64,000 bases of DNA. It comes from Nothopassalora personata (Eukaryota; Ascomycota; Dothideomycetes; Mycosphaerellales; Mycosphaerellaceae). Shown in pieces: positions 10,795 to 20,199 of the stretch. The DNA lies in contig CM066290.1 in the NCBI GenBank assembly GCA_033816765.1, forward strand, positions 2,666,001 to 2,730,000, read 5' to 3'. Numbering within the stretch: the stretch's first letter is position 1; each line of letters starts with the position of its first letter. A model generated the notes under the pieces. That model worked only from the letters and a program-made list of their open reading frames with translations, was not told the origin of the DNA and searched no databases. Position numbers and translations under genes: made by a program.

Positions 10795-11040
10795 TTGATG
10801 AACCGACTGCGACAACTTATTGAACACGATGCGCTCTCGCCCTTCGAGAAAAGCATGATATTGGAGATATGGTATTTCCTCTGGGCATGCTTGATGCCAT
10901 CCATGGGATTTCTATGGTACATACTTCGGTATTTTGGGCGTGGGGATCGGCGGATTGTGGCTCTGGCCCTTAGTCTCTCGATTATCTGGTTGATCTGGTT
11001 CGTTGTGGACTTTATCAACCGATACGATTACCTGTTTTGA
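10795..11040 (+). CDS. possible small two-span membrane protein (81 aa)
   Basis: A short ORF lies 102 bp after the stop of the YG-repeat gene. It encodes two hydrophobic stretches (about residues 24-44 and 53-72) separated by a basic loop. No family is recognised. It could be real, could lie in the 3' UTR of the upstream gene, or could be chance. Confidence 0.2.
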   Translation: MMNRLRQLIEHDALSPFEKSMILEIWYFLWACLMPSMGFLWYILRYFGRGDRRIVALALSLSIIWLIWFVVDFINRYDYLF

Positions 11041-11549
11041 TGACGGAGGACCACAGGACAAAGATTGGGGCGATAAGGGAAAAGATGGGACTGTCCTGTA
11101 TAGCGATATGGATGGGAGTTTTCCTTTGTTAGTGATTTCGCTTTGAGCAGGGCGCTTGCTTGAGCTTGAGCATGATATCCCCTAGGTTACGTTACGCTGA
11201 TATGTGTGTACATGATAGGTAGAATGAGAATCGAGTGTAATGGATATACCTGATCTCTTTGTTGTTCTTGGACCGTTCGCTCCATGCTTTGATATCACCA
11301 CATAGTGGGCGAGCTTCATTGGTCGCCGAGCGCTACACTCAGCGCTCCTCGTCTCGAAAGGCGCCGTAGACTAGTAGTAACGACTGCAAGTCTTATCACG
11401 ACATTACGGAGCACCGACTTTTGTCACTGCATTGCAGAAAGAAAGCAAGCAAGCAAAATACATCTGAGCCTGCGTCGCCAAGATCAAGGATTGACAACCG
11501 CTTCGTCAGCGGACACCCGCAGGAATCTCAAGAGCTCGTACAGCAGAGG
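11041..11549. other. intergenic stretch before the SnoaL-like gene
   Basis: I see no gene here. The SnoaL-like frame stays open upstream to 11421, but the sequence before 11550 lacks protein-like composition and is more likely 5' UTR. Confidence 0.4.
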
Positions 11550-12188
11550 ATGACGGAAGCATCGACCTCAGCATCATCGCAAGCCTCCACTCCGACGCAC
11601 CGTGTCACCTCTACCGTAATGGATTTGAACCCACCGCCCGACCCATCGCCAATGCCACCGCCACGTCGGCAAGGCTCCGACCCCTCCACCCCTCTCACCA
11701 AAGACGAAGACGCCGTGCGTCGGTACCTGGTCTCCATCCTCCACGCCTCCATCTCAGCGGTCAACGCCCGCAACTTCGACGCAAAGTCTCCACCCTGGAC
11801 GCTCTACGCCCCGTGCTTCCGCAACGAGACGGACGGAACACCTCCCCTGCCTCTGATGCTCGTCGACGGTCTACCCCGCCAGTCTTCCCTCGTCGGCAAG
11901 AAAGCCCTCACCCTCTGCGAACTTTTGGACTTCTGGAGGGAAATCTCCACCGCGTGGCCTGAGTATCATACGAGAGTCGTGGAGATGGAAGCGTGTACGT
12001 TGGATCTACAGGAGGGGATGGCGGAGGTGGTGGTGCATGGGGAGAGTACGGGGATTCCGGAGGGCGTGGTGAGGGCTAGTGTTAGTGTGGTGGAGTTTAG
12101 GAGGATGAGTGGCGTGGGAGGGAGGTGGTTGTGTACGAGGATGAGGACTATGCCGGGTGTGGATTTTGGGGGCGGTGAGGTCCTTTGA
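11550..12188 (+). CDS. SnoaL/NTF2-like fold hypothetical protein
   Basis: The 212-aa product begins with a Ser/Thr/Pro-rich disordered segment. From about residue 50 it has a compact domain with helices, a 'YAPCF' turn, a Gly-Lys-Lys-Ala segment and several beta strands near the C-terminus. This alternation resembles the SnoaL-like NTF2 fold common in fungal proteins of unknown role. I chose the ATG at 11550. An earlier ATG at 11421 would add 43 low-complexity residues, and a later one at 11619 would remove 23. No catalytic residues can be assigned. A related but broken copy may lie at 17852-18296. The ORF is convincing, the fold call moderate. Confidence 0.6.
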   Translation: MTEASTSASSQASTPTHRVTSTVMDLNPPPDPSPMPPPRRQGSDPSTPLTKDEDAVRRYLVSILHASISAVNARNFDAKSPPWTLYAPCFRNETDGTPPLPLMLVDGLPRQSSLVGKKALTLCELLDFWREISTAWPEYHTRVVEMEACTLDLQEGMAEVVVHGESTGIPEGVVRASVSVVEFRRMSGVGGRWLCTRMRTMPGVDFGGGEVL

Positions 12189-13234
12189 AGAGAGCGCAAG
12201 GGTGAGGTAGATTCAGCAAGCGAGTTTGCAAGAAATGCCATCGGACGGACCTTTGCGCTGCAATGTATCGACGTTAACAGCAAGCGCCACCACACGATCA
12301 CGCCCCCAGCTCTTTTCGCATCCCCATCGCCTCTTTCATGCAGCACCTACTATTCATCGAAGTAGTAATCACCTCTTCCTAGTGAGGCGCAGATGTAGGC
12401 AAGCGTGAAGTCAGTTCTGTCATGTAATCCTTCACAATGCTTCCAGATCTCAAAAGTGGCGAGCTGTTTCCGCTTAGGACTTAGGCCGCCATTCCGTCGA
12501 TTTCGGCGATATCTCATTCAGATACTGTTGCGTCAAGAGCTTCAGGCTTGGGGCAATGCGTCTGTAGATAGCTTGCTGACCACACATGCGGGCCATCCTG
12601 CTCACCCTGTTGTTCGTTTTGTCCCTTTCGAACACCACCAGGTTTCCAAAGTCCGGGACGCCCGGCTCATCGTCGGCGATCCGCGAGCTGAACAAGACAC
12701 GATTCTTACAGGCGGGCATCTTCCATTGACCAAGCAAGTCGTCGCGTTGTCCGCCATTGGTCGTGTTGCTTATGCTGGTGGCCCTCATCAAGCTATGTTC
12801 GTTCTCGAGTCTCTTGTCGAGGTCGAAGCAATCCTCATTGCTTGCATCTAGGTTCAATGTCTTTGGGAATCTTGCAGTGCCATCGTGCGTATATCAAAAT
12901 TGATTCCCGTTCTCCAGGCGGAGCTCGCAGGTGCAAGTTCTGTTTTGGTTGTATGGGAGGTTTCATTGAATCGACCTCTCTATAGCGACATCGCCAATAA
13001 ATGGAGCACTTTCCATGTTCATGCTGATAAGTTTGACGTGCAGCAAGTCGAAAAGCAGCTTATCATGCTTGTAAAGTACAGCAACAAAGGTCATACCAAC
13101 AGTGTTCCAGGGTCAAAGCATGAAGTACGCTAGCCAGCAATGGCTTCCACCACCACAGTCCATACCAAGCTCACACGGCAATGGCAGCAGAGAATGGTCT
13201 ACAACGGGATCGTTGTGCCAGTCCGCGGAGGTTC
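12189..13234. other. 1-kb stretch with no confident gene
   Basis: A 127-codon minus-strand ORF at 12474-12857 has mixed, protein-like composition but matches no family I recognise. It overlaps a plus-strand ORF of similar length. It may be a decayed gene or an exon of an unresolved one. Confidence 0.35.
12474..12857 (-). CDS. hypothetical 127-aa ORF
   Basis: The composition looks coding: charged and hydrophobic residues alternate and there is a segment like 'PGVPDFGNLVVFERDK'. No domain is recognised. Reading further upstream on the minus strand gives stops in every frame unless introns are assumed, so this may be one exon or a relic. Confidence 0.2.
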   Translation of the reverse strand: MNLDASNEDCFDLDKRLENEHSLMRATSISNTTNGGQRDDLLGQWKMPACKNRVLFSSRIADDEPGVPDFGNLVVFERDKTNNRVSRMARMCGQQAIYRRIAPSLKLLTQQYLNEISPKSTEWRPKS

Positions 13235-13945
13235 TTAGCCTCCGTCGCTGTAAGATGGAGCATTCCGACCGGATCTGGTCTTCCGTGGTGGGAGGATGTT
13301 CGAAGCGCCCTGCTCGGTGGACACCATCTCGGATGCTGCTCGTTTCGTGGGCCTGGTCGCTGCCTTCTTCTGCGGTATAGGCGGCTCTCCGCGTGCTAGC
13401 ATCTCAACAAAACTCCGAATACGCTTCACCTTCCCAGCTTCAGTCTTCAGATTCAGCAAGGTAAAGTAGATGTGCCATCTGTTGCCTTTGTTGAGCTCAT
13501 TCCACATGTTCTGGGCCGCTTGATTCTGTTTCAGCGCAGCAAAGAACTCTAGCGGCGGCTCGCCTTGGGCAGAGTACGCCGCATGCCAGCGACCATCAGC
13601 TTTCGCAGCTTCAACTTGAGCAAGACCGGCAGGCTGCATGCGCCTCTCTCGCTGGAGACGTTCTACGTAGCCGACGTTTCGCTTTGACCATAAGCCTTTG
13701 GGTGCTCGTGGCGTGAAGCGGCAGGAGTTGGTGTACTCATCAACCTTTCGAGTCCGACTATCAATCCAACCGTAGCATAATGCCTCGTCTAAAGCATCGG
13801 CGTAGGTCATTGACGTAGGCTTGGTCGCGCCTTTCTTCGCTATGGTGAGCCAGACGCCTGGCACGTGCGAGCTATTTTGTGCGAGCCATTGTCGCCAGAG
13901 TTTCGACGTGGCAACAGTCAGGACGGGTAGCTCAGCAGCGGGCAT
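13235..13945 (-). CDS. YdeI/OmdA-family protein
   Basis: The product is 236 aa. An N-terminal helix with 'WRQWLAQN', a 'YADALDEALCYGWIDSRTRKVD' type segment, the marker 'FTPRAPKGLWSKRN' and the C-terminal 'AGLAQVEAAKADGRW' are typical of the YdeI or OmpD-associated (OmdA) family. This family is widespread in bacteria and patchy in fungi. Members have been linked to bacteriocin or antimicrobial-peptide resistance in enterobacteria, but the biochemical activity is unclear. The last 40 residues form a basic tail (KRAASE, PPRKTRSGR) not expected in the bacterial proteins, perhaps a nuclear or nucleic-acid-binding extension. The start at 13945 gives a full-length domain. Confidence 0.85.
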   Translation of the reverse strand: MPAAELPVLTVATSKLWRQWLAQNSSHVPGVWLTIAKKGATKPTSMTYADALDEALCYGWIDSRTRKVDEYTNSCRFTPRAPKGLWSKRNVGYVERLQRERRMQPAGLAQVEAAKADGRWHAAYSAQGEPPLEFFAALKQNQAAQNMWNELNKGNRWHIYFTLLNLKTEAGKVKRIRSFVEMLARGEPPIPQKKAATRPTKRAASEMVSTEQGASNILPPRKTRSGRNAPSYSDGG

Positions 13946-14359
13946 TTCGTACAGTCGTCCGCCATGGACAGCAGTGTCACGAGAGCGCTATGTATAGCAA
14001 TGCTTGTTCGGTCTCCGGGTAGCTTGAACTGAGCACACTGGTCCACTCTTACATGTCGGATCACTGCCCAGACCATCACCCGCTGGCGTTCGGTCATATG
14101 TTCCTGCGTTGTGGTCGTTGAGAAGGTCACATCCTGATCACGGAAGTGGAAGTTCGTCCAAGACGCGGGAATGAAATGCAAGGAAGAGTGAAGACGCTTC
14201 GGCTGAAGGAGAAGCCGCAAAACTACATCTGTTAGCTGCGGCTACTGCCGAACCAGTCAACGCACGCATTCGTATCATACCAGCTTCGACGGCATTGTCT
14301 TCATCCGTTTTCCAGGCAGCTAGGTATCTGGGTGTACAGAACCTATCACTAGAGCAACG
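13946..14359. other. intergenic stretch between two minus-strand genes
   Basis: It holds the promoter of the YdeI-family gene and the 3' end of the P450 gene. A minus-strand ORF crossing into it (13918-14220) looks like chance. Confidence 0.4.
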
Positions 14360-16015
14360 CTATACAGCGGTGTGATCTGACAGCGCTTTAAGCCTGCATC
14401 TCAAAAAACTTCTCCCCAATCCAATTCCCTTCCTCCCGCCAGGTCCGACGCCAAGAGGCTCTGCCATGTAGCCACCATTCGGCACCATGCCTTCATCATC
14501 TATTATCTCCGTATTGAAATTGCTCCAGATACATACGACGATGGCTTTCATGTCGAGCATAGCCAAATTACTGCCCACGCACATCCGGCCGCCTGAGCCA
14601 AACGCCCAGAACCAGCGTGTCATCTGCGGATCGTTCTTCAGCTCGCCTTGCTCTGTCAGCCATCGCTCAGGGCTCCAAGTTTCAGGCTCTGGGAACACTG
14701 TAGGGTTGCGGTGTAGAGACCATGCTTGAGCCTGAACACGGACGCCAGGAGGCAGATTGGTGAACATTACTCCGGCCTCTGCATCGCCAAGACCGGTAGG
14801 TGTGGGAGGAGTGAGGCGAGGTTGATTACCTGGTATTGCCGCGTGTAAACGAAGCGTTTCCATCAGCGTCGCGTGAAGTAGAGGTAAATTATCGACGGTC
14901 TTGGCATCTAAGCTGCCATTCAAGGTAGCAAGTTCTGCTTGTAGCTTCTTCTGCCATGAACCATTTTGTGGACGACTTAGTTGCCATGCGAGCCAGGTGA
15001 GAGTGATACCAGAGGTATCGAAGCCGGCAAGAGTATGGTCCAGTAGCTCGCTGGCAATACTGATTCGTAGCTTATTGGATTCGTGATTGTACGCAGTAGC
15101 GTGCCCATCGTCCTTCGCGGCATCTCTGGTCAGTGTCCTGTGTAGCTGTGAGTAGACTGTTGGCTGATCTTCAATACCGACCTCTCCGCCAGCTTCTGCC
15201 ACTTTAATGGTATGCTCTGCTTTATCGCACATGGCGATGAGCCAGTCTTCAATCTCCTGGTTTGCCTGGTCGACCCATGTGGGAACTACAAGCCACTTAA
15301 GTCCAATTCGTTTGAGGCGTCGCGTGAGACCAGCCATTTCTTGGGGCCAGAAAGTGTACTTTTGACGTGCCTTGAAGTCATGGAATAGCTTGATGCCAGC
15401 CTCCTTATCACGAATGAAGTTGCTGCCATTTTTCATGCCGAACACATATCCTGAAACAAAGTCCATGGTCACAGCTGAAAAGATATCATACAGCTCAACT
15501 GGCTCGCCAGACTCCGACGCAGTCTTCAATCTTGGATAGAGCCTATCGTTGAGCAGGATTTCGGTCTGCTTGGTCAATGCTGCACTTGCTTGCAACGTGG
15601 ACTTGGCATACACGTTGCTGAGCATTCTCTTCCGCTTGGAGTGGTCGGCATGACCTTCCATCGCAAACATTGGTTCAACGCCATAGTTGGAGAAAACATT
15701 GGAGTACCATGATCCTTTCTCGAAGCCACCAGCATAGACGGATCTAATGCCACCGTCCACACTGTTAATGCCTATCTCGTTTGGAGCAAGCCTGATAATG
15801 GGTCCAAGTCTCTTGTGAGCTGCATGGATGGTCGTCGTGTCGTCTTGCCGCAGTCGGTGGTACAGTATCCATGCTGGACTGAGTGAAGATGACCAATGTG
15901 CTCTCGGGATCTTCGATAGAGGTGAAAGAAAGGTGGGATAGATGAAGAACTTGTAGACGGTAAGGCAAAGGAGAGCAACAGCTGCCGCAATCGGAATGTT
16001 GATCATTCTTGCCAA
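14360..16015 (-). CDS. cytochrome P450 (microsomal)
   Basis: The single-exon product is 551 aa, a normal length for a fungal P450. Residues 5-28 are an N-terminal membrane anchor followed by a Pro-containing hinge. The I-helix has 'LAGFDTSG' (oxygen-activation Asp-Thr). The ExxR motif is E386-T-L-R389, and 'PERW' follows about 60 residues later. The haem loop is 'FGSGGRMCVG' with Cys479 as the thiolate ligand. All essential residues are present, so an active monooxygenase is expected. The overall pattern resembles fungal CYPs near the trichodiene-oxygenase/CYP58-like and benzoate-like groups, but I cannot assign a family by eye. It is divergent from the aldo/keto reductase, 664 bp apart. The pair could act on a shared substrate, but nothing else here indicates a biosynthetic cluster. 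Confidence 0.9.
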   Translation of the reverse strand: MARMINIPIAAAVALLCLTVYKFFIYPTFLSPLSKIPRAHWSSSLSPAWILYHRLRQDDTTTIHAAHKRLGPIIRLAPNEIGINSVDGGIRSVYAGGFEKGSWYSNVFSNYGVEPMFAMEGHADHSKRKRMLSNVYAKSTLQASAALTKQTEILLNDRLYPRLKTASESGEPVELYDIFSAVTMDFVSGYVFGMKNGSNFIRDKEAGIKLFHDFKARQKYTFWPQEMAGLTRRLKRIGLKWLVVPTWVDQANQEIEDWLIAMCDKAEHTIKVAEAGGEVGIEDQPTVYSQLHRTLTRDAAKDDGHATAYNHESNKLRISIASELLDHTLAGFDTSGITLTWLAWQLSRPQNGSWQKKLQAELATLNGSLDAKTVDNLPLLHATLMETLRLHAAIPGNQPRLTPPTPTGLGDAEAGVMFTNLPPGVRVQAQAWSLHRNPTVFPEPETWSPERWLTEQGELKNDPQMTRWFWAFGSGGRMCVGSNLAMLDMKAIVVCIWSNFNTEIIDDEGMVPNGGYMAEPLGVGPGGRKGIGLGRSFLRCRLKALSDHTAV

Positions 16016-16679
16016 CAGCAGTTTGATGGTCGGGAGAAGAAGGCTCCAGACTACACGGAAAGTACTTTGGCGGTCGTCCAGTGTGGAATTGCATATCAGA
16101 GGTGTCAGTGGTTTAAGTCAGCGATAAGAAATGCGTTGGGTCGCAAGCACTTCCAAGCGTGGAGAGAGGAAGAGCAAAAAGATAAGGTTTGTTATTACAC
16201 ACTAGCTTCTATTCGGCCTAGCACGCTTTTTGACACATTGTCAACATCGTCGCCGTCGTTGTTGTCTTCCTGCATCAACAGAAGGATCACCTGAGATTTA
16301 TCCTGGCAGCTCTATTCTCGGCTGTTGAGGACGGTGTGTCCAAGGGAATGCCTCCCTGAGCACTGATTTGGAGTCTCGGATGAGATCAGTCTTGCTGGTG
16401 TCCAGAAGCGTCGACATGCCAGGGCATTTAGTCTCAGTGATTTACTGGTTGTGGAGGGCCCGTGAATAACTCGCTCGATTCGCGATGCGGAAGGACAACT
16501 TCGCAGACTGCTTACAGCATGCTCTTTCTTGGCTCGGAGGACATTCCTCCGAAGTCCCGAACAGGAAGGCCATGTCTCGAGATCCGCGTCGATCTCAGAG
16601 CGAGACGTTTTATCAAGTCTTGTAAACACTCCTCCCTCCCTGCTTATTGACATATATCACAAACTATTCCACAACAAAA
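16016..16679. promoter_or_regulatory. divergent promoter region between P450 and aldo/keto reductase genes
   Basis: No other ORF in this 664-bp spacer is convincing. The reductase start sits in an A-rich leader (ACAACAAAAATGG), a good fungal initiation context. A shared bidirectional promoter is inferred from the layout only. Confidence 0.4.
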
Positions 16680-17720
16680 ATGGCCGCACCAAATGATCTA
16701 CCTAAAATGCAATACCGCTACCTCGGCCGGTCCGGCCTCCAAGTTTCGTGCATCTCCCTCGGCGGCTGGCTAACCTACGGCGGGCATGTTGAGAACGAAA
16801 ACACATTTGCCTGCATGAAGGCGGCATACGATGCAGGGATCAACTTCTTTGATTGCGCGGAAGGCTACGCCGGTGGCGAGAGCGAGAAAGTCATGGGCAA
16901 GTGTATCAAGAAGTTCGGCTGGAAACGAAATGACTTTGTGATCTCCACTAAGATCAATTGGGGAGCTGCGAATGGCGACAATCCCGTCAACAATGGAGGC
17001 TTGTCAAGAAAGCATCTGGTTGAGGGTACCAAAGCGTCCCTCGAGAGGCTGGGCCTCGAGTATGTAGACTTGCTGTATGCGCATCGACCGGACCGGAATA
17101 CGCCGATGGAGGAGATTGTTAGAGGTTTCAACTATCTCATTGATACCGGCAAGACGTTCTATTGGGGGACCTCGGAGTGGAATGCGGATGAGATCGAAAG
17201 GGCTCACCACGTTGCCACTCGTCTCAACCTCGTGGCACCCATCATGGAGCAGCCGCAATACAACCTGCTCGCACGCGAAAGGGTTGAGAAGGAATATGCT
17301 CTACTTTATGAGGAATACAACCTCGCCCTCACCCCGTTCTCGCCACTAAAAGGGGGCGTCTTGACTGGCAAATACAACGATGGAATTCCAAAAGACAGCC
17401 GCTTCGCCAAGTCGGACGACAAGTATGTCAAGGGCGTGAGAGAGCGTTTTGGAGACGAGAATTGGCAGGCTGAGGTCAAGAAGGTTGCGTCACTTAAGCC
17501 TATAGCCGATAAGCTGGGTATCAGTCAGGCAACGCTTTCCATGGCTTGGGTGCTGAAGAATCCGCATGTGGCTTCTGCTATCACCGGTGCCAGTCGGCCG
17601 GAGCAGGTGTGGGATTCGATCAAGGCAATAGATACAGTGCCTAAGCTGACGGAGGAGGTACTGCGTGAAATTGATGATGTGCTAGGTAACAAGCCAGCTC
17701 CGCTCACCAGAAGATTCTGA
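16680..17720 (+). CDS. aldo/keto reductase, AKR6 / Kv-channel beta-subunit type
   Basis: The 346-aa product is a complete TIM-barrel reductase. 'RYLGRSGLQVSCISLGGW' is the first strand. 'FFDCAEGYAGGESE' holds the catalytic Asp and Tyr, 'ISTKINWG' the catalytic Lys and 'YAHRPD' the His. 'TPFSPLKGGVLTGKY' and 'ITGASRPEQV' form the NADP(H)-binding segments. The Tyr-x-x-Gly-x-Ser-Glu arrangement and C-terminal layout fit the AKR6 group, which in fungi are soluble NADPH-dependent carbonyl reductases. I place the start at 16680 rather than the in-frame ATG at 16647, because it has the better context and begins the conserved domain after only ten residues. It is divergent from the P450 gene. The physiological substrate is unknown. 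Confidence 0.92.
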   Translation: MAAPNDLPKMQYRYLGRSGLQVSCISLGGWLTYGGHVENENTFACMKAAYDAGINFFDCAEGYAGGESEKVMGKCIKKFGWKRNDFVISTKINWGAANGDNPVNNGGLSRKHLVEGTKASLERLGLEYVDLLYAHRPDRNTPMEEIVRGFNYLIDTGKTFYWGTSEWNADEIERAHHVATRLNLVAPIMEQPQYNLLARERVEKEYALLYEEYNLALTPFSPLKGGVLTGKYNDGIPKDSRFAKSDDKYVKGVRERFGDENWQAEVKKVASLKPIADKLGISQATLSMAWVLKNPHVASAITGASRPEQVWDSIKAIDTVPKLTEEVLREIDDVLGNKPAPLTRRF

Positions 17721-17851
17721 TAACGAGGCCTAAATGGTGATGGGGTCATATTCAGCACATGTTTATGCCTCTGATAACCCTATTCCTGACACACTTCCAG
17801 ACTCCGTAAATGCGTCTCCAGTGGGGTGCTATCACACTTTGTCGGACTATT
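17721..17851. other. 3' flank of the reductase gene
   Basis: No feature is recognised apart from the presumed 3' UTR. Confidence 0.3.
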
Positions 17852-18296
17852 TCAACGAGCGTTCCTGTGGAGCACGTCAACCTTGCTCCTTAAACTTCCC
17901 TCTGATGGACTATACTGATCACTCGTCGTCAGGTCAACAAATACAGTCGCTTGTCCCTTGCGATCGTCAACCTCACACCGCAAGTCTCCAAACTCTACAT
18001 GGAAGTCCGGGAACTCCTCGCAAGCCTCCTCTGCATGGATCATCCGCTCTTCAGGTCTAGAGTCGGGCAAATAAAATCGGTCAGCGTGTTCGCACAAGCA
18101 TATGCTCGTACTGAACTATACAGCTAGCATCGAGGCGTTGCCAGATGTTGCCTGGCAGAGCGCTCCAGCGTCCGGGCCTGCGCGTCGTTATTACGCTTTC
18201 CCAGTCTAATGGCCAGTCTCGAGCATTGGTGGCATTCGCGAAGCCGTGAGTGAGGTTGATGAGATAACATTGTGTGCAATACCTAGAGGTGGACAA
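17852..18296 (-). pseudogene. broken SnoaL-like (NTF2-fold) gene
   Basis: Two minus-strand segments in different frames together resemble one SnoaL-like protein. The upstream part (18296-18081) contains 'FANATNARDWPLDWESV', like the first helix of these proteins. The downstream part (18097-17852) contains 'FPDFHVEFGDLRCEVDDRK' and 'ATVFVDL', like the central beta sheet. The frame changes near 18085-18097, where 'YEHM' and 'CEHA' partly repeat, and the normal C-terminus is missing. Either the gene is inactivated or an intron was missed. Confidence 0.35.
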
Positions 18297-18870
18297 CGTT
18301 GCATCGAGTCATGTTCTTCGGCATGAGGATCACGTAGGTCGTGGTACGCTGAGAGATTTCAAAATATTCATCAGTTGTTTTGACAGGAGTATGCTAGCCA
18401 CCGTCAAGACAGTGACCTGAACGACTTCGCCGTCAGCTATGAGTACGAAACCCGAAAGGTCAACGGAAGTCCCTCCGTCGATGAGCGAAACCTGGAACAC
18501 CTCCAGCGCCAAGCCCGATCTAGCATCAAATCCTAATTAATTCTAATCGATAGGCGGTGGTACCGGACTTTCTGGAAGATACTGCCCAACCTCCTAACCC
18601 TTCCCTAACCCTCTAAACCCTCACCGTACTGGTTGTGCGCAGTGCAGAATGTTGTTGCAAGCAATTTACAGCCGTCAAGTTGAAAGCTCAGCCGAGAGAC
18701 CAGATATCGGACTTTAGAAGATCCGGCGCAGGCCTAAGCGAGCTTGAGGTGTTCCGACGAGGTTGGCCCAAACCATTGTGGCGTGTGGGTCTTTAAAAAC
18801 AGGTGGGTACACCGACGTGCGTAGAGAAACGTCTTAGGAACGATTCTCCGCACTGCTGAAAGGCATTCAG
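18297..18870. other. gene-poor stretch with a short telomere-like run
   Basis: There are no convincing ORFs. Bases 18593-18622 contain three imperfect CCCTAA-type units separated by one or two extra bases. Confidence 0.4.
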
Positions 18871-18885
18871 ATCGCATTCAGATGC

Positions 18886-19382
18886 TTGAAGTCATCCATG
18901 AAGACCTTCCACTCGACGATGCGTTTCAAAGGGGTAGGTATCAGCCAGTGGAAGATCTTTCCACGGGAGAGGGCGGAGCAGGAGATGAAGCAAGAGAAGG
19001 AAGAGACCGATAAAGAAGATAAGGAGTATGGGTCACCACCGGCCATTTCCGAAGCGGTCGTGGATGATTTTTTCAGGTGCCTCGAGTGAGAATAAAAGAA
19101 GTCCCTCGGCGGAAGCCACATGTTTTGCTGCATATTCTTGCTACGCGGCCGGAGCATGAGCGGCGAGGAGTAGGTGCAATGACTCTTGCTTGGGGCACTA
19201 AGAGGGCGGACGAAAAGGGTCTGCCGGTGTATCTCAAAGGCAGTCCAAAAGGTGTTACACTGTACAAGAAGTGGGGATCTGAGGTTGTGGATGAGCTGCC
19301 ACGGGATGCTACAAAACACGGCTATCATGATCGTTTGGAGCATCTGTGTATGTTGCGGCCAGCGAAGAACAGCAGCTTATGA
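18886..19382 (+). pseudogene. GNAT-type N-acetyltransferase with a frameshift
   Basis: The N-terminal part (frame 1, 18886-19089) carries 'WKIFPRERAEQEMKQEKEE', typical of the linker in fungal GNAT proteins. The C-terminal part (frame 3, 19077-19382) carries 'LLHILATRPEHERRGVG', the acetyl-CoA-binding motif A (here R-R-x-V-G), followed by 'MTLAWGTKRADEKGLPVYL' and 'LYKKWG', motif B. The two frames meet at a T6 run near 19069-19074, so a one-base indel there is the simplest explanation. The expected start and N-terminal strands are missing too. The outer retrotransposon inserted 430 bp downstream. Alternative: a short intron joins the frames. Confidence 0.55.
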
Positions 19383-19812
19383 AAGCGCGTACGAGCATTG
19401 CAGGTGCCATCAACTTGCCGTTGCAGGATATCGAGCGCCTGCTTCAGCTGCTCAGCACTCCTCCTCGCTCTCTACAAGATGCTGCGATCTAAATGTTGAG
19501 ACCACCAAGACCGGTCAGAAGACGGTCGCCTTGGCCAAAGAAGCATCGAGATCGGCTGCTCGCAACAAGCAGGCATTCATGGAGGCAGTGCTGTGTGTAC
19601 CTGGTCTGCTGAAGAGTACTACGGACTCGTGGTGGCTCCCGAATGACACACTCGAAGATGCATTTGCTGATGCCCGATTCCTTGCTTCATGTTGACGCTA
19701 TCACCGAGCTTGAAGTACGATATGACGAATCCATGCTGGGATATGTTCTGATCGAGGGTCATAAACACGATCGAAGTTCAACCTCAGCTCAGCCATACCA
19801 TCCGAGACATAG
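19383..19812. other. flank between the GNAT remnant and the transposon block
   Basis: A plus-strand ORF crosses this stretch without recognisable domains. It ends with the left copy of the CATAG target duplication (19808-19812). Confidence 0.4.
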
Positions 19813-20061
19813 TGTAAAGCGCCAGGATGATGCATGGATAGCAGGTTTTGAGGGTGATATAACCTGATTGAGTGTGGTAATTACTTGTCCTTGGGAAATA
19901 AGATTAGGCACCTGAATTACAGGGATTGAGGGCCTCTTATCAAAAGAAGACTTATATAAGCACCTTAAGGGTGCCACTACTAGTAATAAACATGGTTTTT
20001 TATACCCTGATTTCTAGACTTAATACCCTAGTTCCAAACTTCCATCTCTACTAGTTTCACA
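19813..20061 (+). repeat. 5' LTR of element A
   Basis: This is 249 bp, TG...CA ended, and aligns without gaps to 59261-59509. Most differences are C/T or G/A transitions. Confidence 0.93.
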
Positions 20062-20076
20062 GTTATAAGCCCGAGT
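20062..20076 (+). other. primer-binding site of element A (half-tRNA iMet type)
   Basis: GTTATAAGCCCGAG abuts the 5' LTR. It matches the complement of the anticodon stem-loop of initiator tRNA-Met (GGTTATGAGCCC) with one G-to-A change. Drosophila copia and yeast Ty5 prime from this internal tRNA site rather than from the 3' end. Confidence 0.75.
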
Positions 20077-20199
20077 TAAGCAACTTAGGGTCTCTATTCG
20101 GAATTGCACATATCTATTAGACCTAATCGAGGTACATAATAGACCTTAGGCAATACCTTTAGGACCACCCGTCCGCTACGACAATAAAGGAACTAAACT

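Noticed and set aside
14360..17720. A secondary-metabolite cluster around the P450 and reductase
   Set aside because: No backbone synthase, transporter or regulator is adjacent; two divergent enzymes are not enough.
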